Assembly: GCA_027382625.1 (NCBI GenBank)
Contig: JAJKFJ010021740.1
Span: 1 to 64,000 of the forward strand
From: Tetmemena sp. SeJ-2015
Lineage: Eukaryota; Ciliophora; Spirotrichea; Sporadotrichida; Oxytrichidae
Reading direction: 5' to 3'
DNA: 64,000 bases
Below are positions 21,759-35,725 of the stretch, piece by piece. Position 1 is the stretch's first letter. The number at the start of each line of letters is the position of its first letter. Made by a program: the position numbers and the translations under genes. Below the pieces are notes generated by a model. That model did not search any database. It was given only the letters and a program-made list of their open reading frames with translations, and was not told the DNA's origin.

Positions 21759-23712
21759 ATGGAAGACTCAAAAAGGAAAGATATAGAAGACAAGGAAGTC
21801 TTAAGAGAAGAATTAATCCGTGATGCAGTGGAGACTTGTGCAACAATCGGTCTGATGGTGAAAACTAGCGGAGATAAAGATAAGGTGGAGTACAATCATG
21901 CTCCTATTTCTCTATTTCCAACTCCATTCCCAGCCAAGCATTATTTTCAAGCTAAGAAAAATCAAAGAGAACTCAGTTTTATGGTAAATGATTTGACCAG
22001 ACAGCCTCTGAAGATCCATGAACTTCTTAAATACTTCAAGGAACACGATACTCTTATGCACTATAATTTAAGAATAAATTTAGAATGCAAAAGATGTTAA
22101 AAGTCAGTGAGAGCTATTTGAGAAGGGGACAAGAAGGAAAACAAAGATAAGATATTCACTATCTTATACTCAGATCTGATTACATGGTAGATAAGCACAC
22201 TGATAGTCTAAAGATGGTTGAATACAACACAGTAGCATCTTCATTTGGCTGTTTGTGTCAAAGAACAGCAGAACTTTAAAGTTATATTCTGGACAAGTAT
22301 AGAGATAGGCTTCAGCTGAATTACTAGGATGAGTAAGCAGGACTAGCCAAGGATCAAGATCTCTCAAACCAACTGACTTAAATCTTATTTGAATTATTGC
22401 AAATCCAGTCTCTTGCAAGCACATTTAATCAAGCAATAAACCATTACCTTGAAGATTAGAAGCTAAGACATACTGAACACTACTCTAGCAAGCAAGCTAA
22501 GGATTTATGGGTGCTATTTGTAGTTGATAGGATAGAAAGAAATATCTGCGATCAGAAATGGATAGAGACGACTATTTATTAAAGCTTTGGAATTAAGTCT
22601 TTCAGAATTCAAAATTATAAATATAAAAGATCATTTTGGTTGTTTTGTTAGTTAATGACTTTTGACCAAATCAGAAACCAAAAAATATATTAACGAATTA
22701 AATTTCACTTTATATCATAAAATATAAAGCTTTATATCAAATTACGTAATAAATAGTTAAGCCTTAGGGAATATTAGATTTTTTACTAAGATGATAAAGC
22801 GGGCTTTATTTATGTTACTCTAATAGCGCTTAAAATGAGGTTCCCCTCTTGAAAAATTAATCCCTATTTAAATTATTAAAATTAATATGATATAAAAAAT
22901 AAAACTCTTAGCTATATCTATTTTTTCAGATTCTTCTGTTCTTTCAAATTTTATGATTTTTATACTTAGATTATAATAAACCAAAGTTACGTCGATTAAA
23001 AGACAAACGCTTTAATTGTAAATGGAAAGGAGATTGCCTTTGTTTACTATCGTACTGGTTACTAGTTAGAGTAATACGAGGGTGAAGAAGACTGGGATAC
23101 AAGGGAGATGCTCGAGCTTGCTCAACCTATTAAGTGTCCATCTATTGATGTCCATTTGACAACATTTAAGAAATTCTAATAAGCATTCTCAGACGAACGA
23201 GTGCTTTTCGAAGTCATGAAGGATCACCCAGAAGAAGCAGAGAATATTAAGCACATTTTCAAAGGTATTTGGACTCTAGAAGATATCGACAACGAGGGAC
23301 CTGCAGGAGATGAAGTTAGACGAGTGGTCGAAGAAGCTAAATAGTCACCACACTCATTTGTGATAAAGCCTTAGAAGGAAGGAGGTGGCAACAACTTCTA
23401 CGATGAAGAGTTGCGAGTGATGTTACAGTCAGAGGATAAAGAATATTTTTTATCCTTGAAGCAGTTTTTGATAATGGAAAGAATAAACCCTCCTGAGATT
23501 GATGCCTTCATGTTGAGGAATGGCAAATTGATTGCAGCACAGACTCATAGTGAATTGGGTATTTACACTAGTGTAGTAATTAGAACTGGAGACAACTAAC
23601 CACCTATTTAGGACAGCGATCTCAATACTTTTGGAAGACTACTTAGGACAAAAGGTAAGGATAGCAATGAGGGAGGTGTAAATGCGGGATTTGCTGTATA
23701 CTTAAAATTTAA
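21759..23712 (+). CDS. Glutathione synthetase (eukaryotic type)
   Basis: ATP-dependent ligation of Gly to gamma-glutamylcysteine, cytosolic homodimer. Starts MEDSKRKDIEDKEVL; then RDAVETCATIGLMV, HAPISLFPTPFPAKHYFQAK (family N-block), LRSDYMVDKHTD and VEYNTVASSFG (the RSDYM and E-N-T substrate residues), VLFVVDRIERNICDQ, VNGKEIAFVYYRTGY, FVIKPQKEGGGNNFYDEE (the Gly-rich ATP loop) and RTKGKDSNEGGVNAGFAV (the C-terminal triad-like loop). An IES with ATGCA ends (22056/22085, 29 bp) restores DTLMQKMLKVSESYLRRG. A long AT-rich gap (~22615-22985) between SFRIQ and VDQKTNALIVNG is another IES or intron whose ends were not fixed. The expected short tail after GFAV was not found, so the true end is uncertain. 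Confidence 0.93.
22615..22985 (+). other. AT-rich insert inside glutathione synthetase
   Basis: About 370 bp of AT-rich DNA splits the glutathione synthetase reading frame between two conserved blocks. It is too AT-rich and poor in protein-like composition to be coding. Either a large IES or an intron plus IES; no matching pointer pair was pinned down. Confidence 0.55.
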
Positions 23713-24099
23713 TTTATTCAACAATTTTACGAAAAAAACTCTGTCATTCTAAAAAAAAGAGATTTATGAAATGAATCACGACATTTAATTTTATTTTCGC
23801 AGCTTAAATGTCATAAATTTTTGAGTCTTAAAAATCTTTAATTATAATATAATAAATTTTTCACTATAATAGATTCGCCCCTCCTTGTTTCTATATTATT
23901 TATTGTCGATAGAGGTAATCTTTGTAGTTTAGCTCCAACAGTTGTCAATTTTTGACTACCTAAAAACAGAATAAATTAACCCATAACTTAAATGTGAAAA
24001 GAAGTATATTTAAACCTAATTCACCTAAAGTCTAGTCTTTGATATCTAAAATCCATATTAGATTTTAATATAAAAAACTACTATTACAAATGAATAAAT

Positions 24100-24835
24100 A
24101 TACATTTAATTTCTTGTTAGGTATTTTATATAGAATCTTAAAGCCTCAATTTGTAAATCTATAGTTAGATAAAAGCGATTGCTAAATAATTTACCAAAGT
24201 TATAAGATGTTTTCTTTTTAGCATCAGTCAATCCATTTGCACTTAGTTATTGAACTTAGGCTTGTGTGCGAGATAACAAACTACTTCCAATATATAATGA
24301 AAATATTTAATATGAGAGTTAAGAGTAGAGCTAGCTTCAAATGGAGAACTTGTACCTTAAATTCTGGACTATATATCTAATCTCTAGTTAGCTGTTATCT
24401 TGTCCATGGCTAACTTAAGTTAGTCCCTCTAAACTTAGTTGCCGCAAGACATTGCGGTTTATTATGGCTTTATTTGAGTGACTGAGGGGGACTTGTCATG
24501 AAATTTATGTGCGATTGGAGACTTTGAAGAATCATTTCTCCTTTATTTAAAATAAGTTAGCTTTGAGTTTGCTGGTTGGTGCATCTCCTATCTAGGGGAC
24601 TGATTGATCTTGCAGAATTTAGTCCCGAGTAAACAATAAAAGAAATAAACTTCAACAATAAGTAAGTAAGTGTTTGCAGTTGGTGGATTTAATTAAGTGG
24701 TAAAAGATGGGGAGATTTAGTCTCTTGAAGTTGGATTGTATTCTTTTTAGAAAAGATTGGGAGAATGGAGAGATGGTTTTCCAGAGTGCATGGTAATAAT
24801 CTTCTAATTGGGCTCTACAGTCCAAACACTTTCAT
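24100..24835 (-). CDS. Gln/Ser/Thr-rich protein, unrecognised
   Basis: From ATG at 24835 the minus strand reads MKVFGLQSPIRRLLPCTLEN, LSILPIFSKKNTIQLQETKS, then, after an AT-rich break near 24650, LNSARSISPLDRRCTNQQTQ, HINFMTSPPQSLKQSHNKPQ and PEFKVQVLHLKLALL. Another frame resumes LLSRTQAQVQQLSANGLTDA and FYLTIDLQIEALRFYIKYL near 24100-24290. Low-complexity, probably cytosolic; no domain recognised. Further open but unconvincing sequence goes on toward 23880. Ends and internal junctions are not settled. Confidence 0.5.
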
Positions 24836-24839
24836 CCTT

Positions 24840-25870
24840 TAGCTATAGCTCTCTTTAGTTTAGTGGTCGAAGTCTCACTGCTACTTCAACTCAAACCACA
24901 AATAAATTAAGTTTTAAACTTCTAAAATTATTTAACAAAAAAGAAATATAAAATTTTTATTTAAATTTTTAGAACTTTCAATCGATTATTTTTGCCATTA
25001 TCAAGCAAGGACATAGATTCAATTAATTTTTAATGACAATTTAAGATATTTTAGGCTAAAAAATACCTCTGGTTTTCTTAAGGTTTTATTCCTTTTTAGT
25101 AACTAACCTTTTGAGAAAAATTATAAATTGCATACACTTTAAGTTGAGCTATTCATTTGTAAATACATGGCCACAATATTCTAGTTCAATTAAATTCTAT
25201 TGTAATTCAAAAAATGTATACAACTTGTAGAAAATTCCAATAACAAATGTAAAAGTGGCTCTTAAGTTTTTCTCAGTATAATTTAAATGCAGTGAATTTC
25301 AATTTATTTGTGATTTAAGATAAATCTTTAATTTTTACACTAGATACAATTTAATACTCTATCTTTAAAAATAATAAATTTTAGGCTTTTAATGATATAA
25401 ATGTTTTTTAATTTAAGGATTCTGAGAGTGATAAAAGAATAAAATAAAAAGAATTAATTTACTGAATGTTTTCCATGAGTTGCAATCTATTATTTGAAAA
25501 TTATATTTATCAGTCAGTCATAGTCGTTAAAATAGCTCAACAAAGATCAACAATATGTATTGGATAGAAAAAATTAGGCTAATCATGAATACTAAAATAC
25601 AAAAGATAACTATTTTTGCTTTCAATAATTACTCTAAAATTAAACTTAAGATAAAGAAAAGTGATGAATCAGGCAGGAAGAATATATGACCATTTAAAAA
25701 GGTAATTATTCATATTTAGAGCTTTTTTTAAAAAATAAAAAAAGACATTTTAAAAGAAACTCGACTCCAAAAAATATTTTGTATGCATTTTCTTAGCTAG
25801 AGAAGGATTCAAATAATTTAATTTCAGGAGAATCAAAATAATTAGTTGTAATTTGGTAATCATCTCTTTG
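24840..25870. other. AT-rich intergenic region
   Basis: About 1 kb of AT-rich DNA between the start of the minus-strand Q/S-rich gene and the stop of the kinesin gene. No protein-like frame, RNA gene or repeat recognised. Confidence 0.45.
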
Positions 25871-28800
25871 TCAAAATGATAAAAATAATTGAATGTTAGA
25901 GGTATAAGAGGATGTGCTAGCCCTACTGCTCAGAAGTGGTTGATATTCTTTGGGTTCATTTTTCTTTCCGAGGACCGGTTGTGCTGACATCCGTGAGTTT
26001 TTCTGCTAGCCACTCTAAATGAAGCTTGAGTTTTAACTGGAAGCAACTGACTGTTTCTTTTGTAAGTTTGCATGGTAGTTAGCTGTAGCAGAGCTGACAT
26101 GTCCCCTTGAAGTAAGGCACTCAATTAAATAGATGAGCTACCTAATTATATTTACTTTATTTATAAACTGCTTCTGGGATTTGTCTTGGCCTTGACTTGA
26201 TTCTTAGCTAGACTCCACAAACTAAACAGATCTAGCGTGAAGTGTGTTTTATATCTTGCTTGAGGTATTTTCATCTCCGAAAGAACACTGTCTCGAAGAA
26301 TTCCTCATCGACTCAGTTATAACAGAATGCTTCTAAAACTCTTATTTGAGACTGGCTCTCTAATTCAAGGTTTAATCTGGCATTTAATTATTGCTCAGCA
26401 TGTTTGTCTTATTTACATTCAGACTTAAGATTCCTTAGTCCCTCAAACTGAGATTATAACTATGGTGAACTTCGACTCTCTGGCTCTAATTGTTGCTTTC
26501 ATAAATACTATCTACTGAGCTACCATTGCTCTCTTAAAATATCATATAGCAAAAGTATAAATAATTTCATTAAAACTACTATTAATTGACAATGGAAATA
26601 TTAATGATGATGGTGATGGTGATTATTTTAGAGTGCTTAATTTTAGTTCTCCTTATCAATTTCAGGTTATTGCTTTTTGGAGGATTGCTGCTTAAAAGAG
26701 ACATAGTCGTTTAAGTTCACTATCATTTGAGGTTCACTAGTTTCGGATTAGTTGTGGATATCTGAATTGTCCCCACCCTCAGCTTGTTCCTCATTTTGTT
26801 AAAGTGTTTCAAAAAGATTGTTTAAGTGGTTTACTGACATCCTATTTTAACTTTAATCCTTCAAGTTCAAGTCGCGTGAGGATTGATTATTCAAGAGCTC
26901 TTCAAAGCTTTTGTTTTTCAACTTATTATCAGAAACATTATCAACTCCTAATTTGTTATTGTTCTAATTAAAAATCCCTGAATCTGTCAACACTTCTTCG
27001 GAATCCTATTAAGGGCTTTCTCCTCCTAATATTTTCATACCTATGATTTTCCCAAAGCAAAATAAATTAAAAACTCTCCTAATCAAGAATATGTTGGTCT
27101 TTGTTTACACTCTAATTAAAGCTGCAAGACATAAGGGTGAAATTTAATTCTTTCTCTCCAAGACTTTGAATTTTCTGGTTCAGTTTGAGTGATTAAGGAA
27201 TTTGAGACTATAGCTTAAAATCTAGATTTTCAAATTAATGAATTGCATTGTTAAATGATTAGCATATTTATAAACTGCTTTCTTGTTCAGAAGGCTGCAG
27301 ACCTAGCAATTTAAATACTATAATATTTTGAGAGCTCTTGATGTGAGTTTATTGATATTGATTTCATCATTTGCTTTCCTTTAGAGTTAGATAATCTTTG
27401 GCGCTCATTTTCAAAATCTTGAGACCTAACATTTTACTTTTAAAGTATGAAATTAAAACTTAGAATGAGGTGAATACTTCTAAGTGATATTAGAAGAAGT
27501 CTTGATTGAAGCTACGTTGTTGTTCTATTAAGAGTTACGATTTTTATTGCTAGTAGATCTCTAAGGTCTTTTCTGACTCTTATTAAGCGAGTTATTTTTA
27601 TTGTTTGTCTTTCTATTACTCTTTTTGTTCTATGTGAAATTAGGTGAGTGGGAAATTTAAAGATCGCTCTTGTCCAACTTGCTTTGGAGGTCAAATATTC
27701 TTTCCTCGCATTAATTGATGAGTGTTTGTCTCGCAATTATGGCATTCACTTTCTTCTGATTTTCCTCACTGACTTAATTCATGTAGCTGTTCTCATTATA
27801 AGAATAGTCTGAATAGGATATAACGTTTATTATTTTAACAGAGAGCGAAATCTACTCTTGAACATCTCGAAGCTACTCCATGATTGCGCTCTTTCTAAGA
27901 TGATATTCTTCCATTGATTACTAGAACTAGGCCTAACTCCTATGCAGCTCGCATAGTTCTTCTTAATCGTCAGGACAGTTAATATCTTGATCCTACTCAA
28001 CTCTACTTTGCTCTTAGGATTACATTTGCATATTAACAAGTAGAGACTCTATCTCTAGGAACTATTGATTGCAAGGCTCACTCTGAGACTACTAGTCTCT
28101 TAATTTCACAAGTTGCTCCTAAATGAAACTTATTTTATTTCTGAATTCTCTTTTAGCAATTTCTCGTTTACAAAGCTCCTAGCAGTTTCCAAACTGTCTC
28201 TCTAAATTTGTTACTTGCTCTAAATCTAGTCCGCGAAGATAGCTCTTACTGAAGTTCTCATAAAATTGCTCTTTCATAAACTTAAAATACTGATTTAATA
28301 AATTTGTTCATCTTGAGGACTCTGAACTCGGTTTCTTCAACTTAAACTTTTTAGATTTTATGTGAAATTAATTCAGAAGCTTGAGAAAGCTAAGCCTCTA
28401 GTTAGTGATTTTTATTCTTCAGTTCGGAAATACAATCAACTAGTGACTATATTTATTCACGTTGCAATTCTATCTGCTCATTTAAACTGGAATTAACAAT
28501 CTTTGATATCCTTAGAGAAGAAAGTAGCTGGTAATTTTCTAGCTGTGATGCGCTTGAACTCTCATTATTCGTTTATTTGTTGGAGTCCATCATTTTATTT
28601 GCTAGATGCTTATTGATAGTGATTGAGCCTACTCCATTTATGATTATTTCTCTTGAAAAAGGGTCATCTTGGCCAATTTCTACTTTACTATCTACATAAT
28701 TACCAAGGATCTTAAGTTGCATGACCTAATTCAAATAATTATCAATTAAATTTAATTCAACTTCTTTAAGTTCTACTTAGTGATCTTTTCTATTAACTTT

Positions 28801-30577
28801 TTCTTTTCCTCAAGAAGTTACTCGATTATCTTTGATTCCTGTTCTCTTTACTTCTATACATCTCTCTTTGCCTTTTCAAGGCTCTTATAAATATATTTCT
28901 AACACTACTATTTAAGGTTAAACAATTATAATCTTTCTCTCATAGTCTGCAATGAGTATCTTCACAGCTTCTTCGTTATTATTGCTTATAATATTTGCTT
29001 GCACCTTGTTTTCTATCTTCATTGCATTTTACCCAAACCTCAAAGAGCTTAGAGTTTGCTCCACTTGAGAAAATACAGGAGTCACACAGATTATCACACA
29101 AGTTTAAAAAATAAAGTTCTTGAGTTGCCACCTAGTGAAGATCTCAAAATCTTTGTGAGAGGAGAGTTTCTGTAGGGAATATGCTGCTAAGATATTGTCT
29201 GAGGATTCTTTGAATTCATGTTAGTCAGTTGCTGCTACAAGCTTAGAGACTTTTGTTCAGCTCGCATGGATATCACTTGAGTTAAGAAGAACAAGCTTTT
29301 ATTGATATTCTTTCCCTCATTTATCCTGCTCTTAACTGTAGAAAATAAAAGAATAAAAATTATTGTAGAATCAATTTGAGGTACTTGATCTCCAAAGTTA
29401 GTCACATACAACTCATCTGGATCTTTACTGTCATAGTGAGAAGATACCTTTTCGGAGCCTGCCAAATCTACAAAGTTCAACACCGACTGCGTAACGTATT
29501 TCCTGATATCTCTGCTGCTATTGTTATTTTAATTCAAGAACTTTAGGCCAGATGTTTCCCCTGTAGCATCTGCTGTTGAAGTTTGCTGTTACTGCTACTG
29601 TTGCTGCTATTACTCTTGCTAAAGGAAATTATTGGTGATGCTTTAAACTTAAAGTCTGAAAAGAGTATGGGATCTGCTACTACTATGATTAAGCTTAGTT
29701 TCAGCATAATGTCTGTTAAGCTCACCTCTTCTGAGGTAGTAGAGGATTTCATCAATTGAAGTAACTGGCTCCTCTATCACTCCTCTTATGTAGAAGTCCT
29801 TGTTCTTGTCCTCACTAAGAAAAGCAAATCAAAATAATTAATGCAGATTTTACTAAGGTGTAAGGGTTCACTGAGGAGTGAATCTTCAGTCCTGAGTAAG
29901 TCGAATATCTGCTCATTATAAATCTCGATGTAAGAACATCTGAGGAAGTAAGTCTTTTCAGAGTCAAGTTTAATCTCCTTGAAAATATCTTGTAGGGCAT
30001 AGATGAGCACTCCAGGTTATTCACTAGACTTCTCTGCAGCTATTTTCTCTTGAGACCTGCCACTTAGGTAGCTCATTTCCATGTTAATGTCATCACACAT
30101 GTCTACCGTGGATATACCTAGGCTCTTTTAAATCTTCAGTTCACTTGCTCTTATATCAGAGTTGGGTGAGCGATCCCTAGTTTGAGATTTGTTATCCTGT
30201 GCGTTGTAGAATTTCTTAGAGAATAGCTATGATGCAGAGCGTGAATTAGAAAGTGATTACTGGCTGCTTTAATTACTTTATTACTGTTATTGTTGGCTGA
30301 AAAATGGGATAATTTCCTTTCGCTCTCTCCCAAGCATTGTGTAAGTAAAACATAAATAAAAAGGTTCTAAAAGTTTTTCCGCTTCCAGTCTGACCATACA
30401 TAAATACTGTTCCGTTTATTCCATTAAGAGATGATAGTGCAATTCTCTTTACCATCTGTTGGTATATTTGCTGGTTCTAGTCCTCCTCCTTGAAACATAA
30501 ATCTATAGCTATCAAAGATGCACAAGATATTTTAAACTCAAGATTAAAGAAATCAAAAATGCAAATAAAATTTTTCT
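25871..30577 (-). CDS. Kinesin motor protein with coiled-coil and Q/S-rich tail
   Basis: Microtubule motor. Motor motifs right to left: GQTGSGKT (P-loop, ~30380), SYIEIYNEQIFDLL (~29920), a switch I block HSSSRSH (~29690), VDLAGSE (switch II, ~29460), GKNINKSLFFL (~29300), then LSSLRFGQNAMKIENKV and a neck-like NNEEAVKILIADYERK. Short frame breaks between these blocks are introns or IESs. A long helical tail follows, then a Ser/Gln/Asn-rich end (NSSRQCSFGDENTSSKI, KSQKQF) to TGA complement at 25871. The codons before the P-loop flow without an intergenic gap from the coiled-coil sequence to the right, so both may be one gene of ~9.8 kb with an internal motor. The usual 'I.V..R.RP' first strand was not clearly seen. 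Family not decided. Confidence 0.85.
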
Positions 30578-33500
30578 TCAGAGAGCGTTCATGTCTCTAA
30601 GTTTTTACTTAATAGTGTTAATATTCTTTATATTAATATCTAAATCGAACTCCAGTTGCTCTTTTTTCTTTTTAGCTGCTATAGTATTTGATCCCTTTGT
30701 AGGTATTTTTGAGTACTCAACTTCCAATTTTGATTTATCAAACTGTAAAGACTGAAGTTGCTATTCCAGTTTAACTATCACATCTTTTTGGTCCAGGAAT
30801 TACTACTAGGAGGGAAAAGTTACTCGCTAGGTTTAATTTTCAGGCTAATAATCTTTTTTATTCTTTTAATGGCCTGAGTATAATTCACTAAGAACTGAAT
30901 TAAAATATAAAAATTTGAGGAAGAATTAAATAACATATTATGGGTCAATATAATTTGAAATTGAAAGAATATAAATTATATTTACAGCATAATCATTTTT
31001 ATTTTAATTAAGATGACAATTATAATCTATCTATATTAGTCTGTTCAAAATATAATAAAATAAAATCTAAGTTCCTTTGGTGGTTTGATTCTTTTTGCTA
31101 AGTTACTGTTGGACATACTAGTCATAATTATCAATAGACTGCTGTTGACGAGTTTGAGATTAATTATATTGTCTATTAGTTAATGAAGTATTAAGCACTG
31201 AGTCATTTCTATCTCTGTGACTTTGATTTTGAAATATTTAACTCTAAACTACTCCATCGTGTCCAGGCTTTTAGATGGGTTTTGAATCCTACTCATTCCA
31301 TGTGAAAACATTAGTCAATTAAGAAGCGTTATTCCTCTACTTAAACATTTGATAATTTTCCTTATCTTTGTTTTATGATACCCATTGAACTTAGGCTGTA
31401 GTGGCTGGAACAGGTTACTTAGATTGAGATTCGTTCTCTAATTTAATCAAGTTACCTTGACTTTTGTTGGATTTCAAAATTGATTTGAGCTCTCCTCTCT
31501 CAAAATCAACTGATTGAAATTACTTCATAACCAATAAATAATAAATTACTATCTAGAGTCTTTGTTTTAAGATTTTATTGCTCCTTAGGGCCACCAGTCT
31601 TTATAATCTTAGTTTTGGCTGACAACAGCAGGAGTCCTCTCAATAGAATTATTAGAAACCTAATTAAACTTCAAATTTTTCTTCTAGTAAATAACATACA
31701 ATTAAATCTATATCCCTAAATGTATTGGATGTTTTATTCCTCTCTCATTTTTTAAAATTCTCCAGCCGATTACTGGCTTTTGTCTTAAAACTTCCCCTAA
31801 CTATTTTTCCTACTATCGAAGGAGCCTTGAGTGTTATGATGCGCCTTACTTTCTTGTTCAAAGCTTTACCAATTTTATTTAAATTCATTGGTTGGAGCCT
31901 AATGTAGAGTTCTTTAGAGTTTTTCTATAGTAGCTTTCATGTTCTAGTTCTCATTTTCTACGTTCTTGAAATCTAACTCATACTTTTAAATCTGACACTG
32001 CATTTGTATTTCTCTCTCCTTAAGGAATTATCTCTCTTGCAGACTTTGCATCCTGTTTTCTTCCAAATCAGCAACAAGAATTTGTTATTAAGTCTGAAGT
32101 GATTAGAGCTATCTGTGAAGAATTTCAGTCTCTGATTCTTTCTGTCTCAAATGATTTTAGAGTTAAAATATTTAAGACTTTTAACTGGCTATTTACTCCT
32201 CGATCTCTTATCTTTTGAGATTTAGTAAATTATTTTCTTGCTTTATATTTTAGTCATGCAGTTGCAGATTCTTAACATCGCTTATCAGATTCATTCTCTC
32301 TGAGTTTAGCTAAAAGATCTCTTCATCCTTCTATCTCAAATTCTTTTCCTATTCACTTCAAATTAAAACAATTCAACAAATTAGAAAAGATATAATCAAT
32401 GGCATTTCTTATTTTAATCTAAGATGCTTATTATATAAATTGTTATTTATAAAGAAAGAAAGTGAAAAATTAGATTTAGATTTAAAAGAAAATAATTGAA
32501 ATCAATATAAAGAATAAATATAATTTATTATACTTTGCAATTAGTGAAGATAGTCAATCTTCTTCCTTAATTCATCTTCGTTCTTGCTGTACATAAACTA
32601 AGTACTCTATTGCTGCTCCTAAGACTACAAGAGTAGACTGTGCTTTTATTTTAGCTCCTCAAAATCTGTCTTGAGTCTCTTGTATACGAAATCACTTTCA
32701 TCGCACTTCTACTTCAACTGATCATTATCAAAGGTCAATTATCTAAGTTATCTTTCATGTGTCTGCTTGTACTCCAGATATTATTTTTAAAGATCTTCAA
32801 AATGCGCTCTTGATGGTCCATTCAATTCATTAGCTTTGCTTAAATTAGTCTGCTGAGATTAAACGAAGAGCAATTCCAATTACTAGTTTCTCTACAGACA
32901 AATCTAAAATTACTGACTCAGTTTTTAAAGTACCATTTCATACTGCAACAGAATGTAATTATTTCCTAGTAGTTGATTTTACTGCTAACTTATCAAGTTT
33001 TCCTAACTTATAGGCTCTTGGTTATGTGCTCCACAAATTTAGTCATCTGGGTTTAATTTTTGCTAAATATTTTCAGAACTTGCCTCCCTATTTAGATTTA
33101 TAATTTATGATAATGAAATAGCGAAAATATATAACATTCAGATTAGATGATTTATTTTTAGATACTAACTCTCTTTAATTTGATTTTCTATGGTTAAAAA
33201 CATTTGCTGTGTGCTGTGAGGGAGTTCAGAGCATATCGAATTGAAGCCAGAGTAGTGATGGAGATTTAACTTGCTTTCCTTGTTTTGATAGTCATTATAA
33301 ATCTCCTAAGAAGTTACTCCCTCCCTCTAGTTCAAAGAGAATGTTATTTGATTGTTTCTGAGAATCTGCTCTTATGACGCAACATGGTCAACTAAAACAA
33401 TAAATCAAGAAGCCTATTGATCTCTAAATTATCTTCTCTTTAATTTGGAGTGATACTTTTCTACCTTGCATGTGCAAGTTTGTATTTAATTTCTGAGTGC

Positions 33501-35725
33501 TCTACTTTTCCAAGATTCACATAATCTTAATTTTCCTGTAGCTAAGGGATAGGTGAGTAATCAACTTTAGTATCACTGTTTCCATCCTGAGAAGAGCTCA
33601 TTAAATTTTTGAATCCTAAATTAGCTTTTGGAGTAATTGCTTGATAACCTTTCTTGCCTGTATTTGCATTTGTATTTACTTCTCTATATGAGAATACCAA
33701 ATCTTGTTGCTTTTATATAAATAAAATTATATCAGAGATTTAAAATAAATTTTAATCAGTGAGTGAAATATTTCTGAAAACATGCGCTCATGACTAGCTC
33801 TTTCAATATTTTGGAATTGACTGTCACACGCTAGTTCACTGTTATTGTGCGCCTTACTTTCATAGCTAGCTAGTTGTGGATGCTGTTAGTTTTCTGCATA
33901 AATTATCATAGTGTCACTTTCTCTTAAAGGACTATGGCTCTATCTTTTTTGTGGTGACTTCTGCACTTAAATAATTTGAGAAATTTCGTCTTTGTAAAAA
34001 TTTACAGTGAATATTAAGTTTAAAAATTATTTAAGATTGATTTATGGGCTTTCCTCTAAATTCTAGAACTGATAATTGGGATTAGATCTCTGAGTATTTA
34101 CTATTTAACTATCTTCAAGTTGCTATTTGAAGTTTCTGAACTGTCTCGCTATTTCTTCTTGCTGCTAATAAAGATGACCTAATTCATTATCTTATACTTG
34201 CACTACTTCTTCTTCTTGTCCTTCATCTCTGGTTCCATCGAATTTTTTATTATATAATTCAAAATAAATATATTTTGTTTAAAATTGAAATTAATTATGT
34301 TAAAATAACTAGAATTCGTGTTGCTATGTTTGCTCAGAATAATCTTCTCTATATCTATCACTACTCGCAATAATATTTGCTTCATCAAACTCCTCTATTT
34401 CCTCAACAGTTTAATAGTTTTGTTGTTAAGTTTAAATGTAGTCTTAGTTAGTAACAGGTGGATTGCAGTTCTCATAAGTCTAAAATCCGCCCTCGTCTCC
34501 CAGATCATAGGTTTAAACTTACAGTGTATAAAATTATAAATTATTTTATTAGATATCCTCGTCTTCAAAAACTATGTCGCAATTTTCCTCTTCGTTGATA
34601 GCATGATGAGGAGATAAATGATTTTCTTGGAAGAACTCTGACTTCTGAGGTGAAAATATGAACTCAGGAAATTAATTTCCATTGGTTGAACTTGGATTAT
34701 ATGGAGTCTAATAGTTTTAAATGACATCAGAGTCTTTTTGCGATAGTCTCAAAGCTAAGTTTTAATGAGCAGATGTTCTTCGCTCATGATTAGTAAAATC
34801 CATTAAGGAACTTATTTTCCTTTAATCTTGAGCAGCAGATTGAGCAAACTTATCACAATCATTTACCGATTGATTGTTTGATTTAGCAAATGAACTGTCA
34901 AATTTAGGAATATTTATAGCCCATCTATTGTCTGGACTTTCGCCTTTAGTAAGCAGAGCTTTATTGTCTCTTGAGGTTGTTTGATCTTCTCTCGCAAAAG
35001 AATTCTGATTACCATTCCTGAGCTATTCTCCTAAAAATATATTCTTAAAATAATCTTGGATAGGAAACATTCTATACTTGTCCGAATTTACTTTGACTCT
35101 AATCTTTGGTTCTTGATTTTGTTCCTAATTTTAACTGTTTTAAGAAATTACTGACTGGCGATGAGACTCTTTGACCTCCACTTGTCTTAGAAAGATTATT
35201 TGAGTTTGCTATTTTGGTGAACTCAAATCAGGCTTTTCAAGTTAACTTATATGTTTATTGGGCTTAGTGAATGACCCTTCATCAGGCAACTAATTATTCC
35301 TGAATTAAATGTTAGCTCGGAGGTCTTTTGCTTTTTGTGAAATACCACTTGCAATTTAAAAAGAAAACATAGAAAGTTAAATGCATGACTGATATTGTGA
35401 GGGATTTATTGCTTCGTAATTTGAACTTTATTCTTCTTAATATCTAAATAGTTTACAAGAGTCTTCTTTTTAGTCTTCTCATTTTATTTAAAAATAAAAA
35501 TATATTTTATGTTTGGTTTTAATCAGGTGATAAATTGTTGAGACATTTCGACATATCAAGACTGGAGATGCTTGTGAGAAACGATTCATCTTCGAAATCT
35601 CCCGGTGGCTTCTGGGTTGAAATCGATTATTTAAAGATAAAATAATCTATATAATAAATTTAGATATATTTTATTTATGAATAGTAGGCTTTGGAGTGAT
35701 CCTTAATTGGTGCTTGATTTTTCAT
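30578..35725 (-). CDS. Long coiled-coil protein, possibly the N-terminal part of the kinesin
   Basis: Begins MKNQAPIKDHSKAYYS at 35725, then KPPGDFEDESFLTSISSLDM, and a Ser/Asn/Gln-rich stretch (SVNDCDKFAQSAAQDQRK, PYNPSSTNGNQFPEFIF). From ~33070 leftward a heptad-like coiled coil runs (HFEDLQKQYLEYKQTHERQL, LKTDFEELKQKHSLLLQSQE, NLRQKDEEIFQLNSERMNLI, LVADLEENRMQSLQERQF), then another Q/S-rich part and a second coil (VKLEQQLQSLQFDKSKLEVE, INTIKQKLRDMNAL). Frame changes and AT-rich breaks mark introns/IESs. The last frame meets TGA at 30578, but dropping one CT of the CTCTCT run there reads straight into the kinesin motor (MNALKKNFICIF). It resembles a kinesin-14 neck-motor junction. One gene or two is unresolved. 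Confidence 0.65.
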
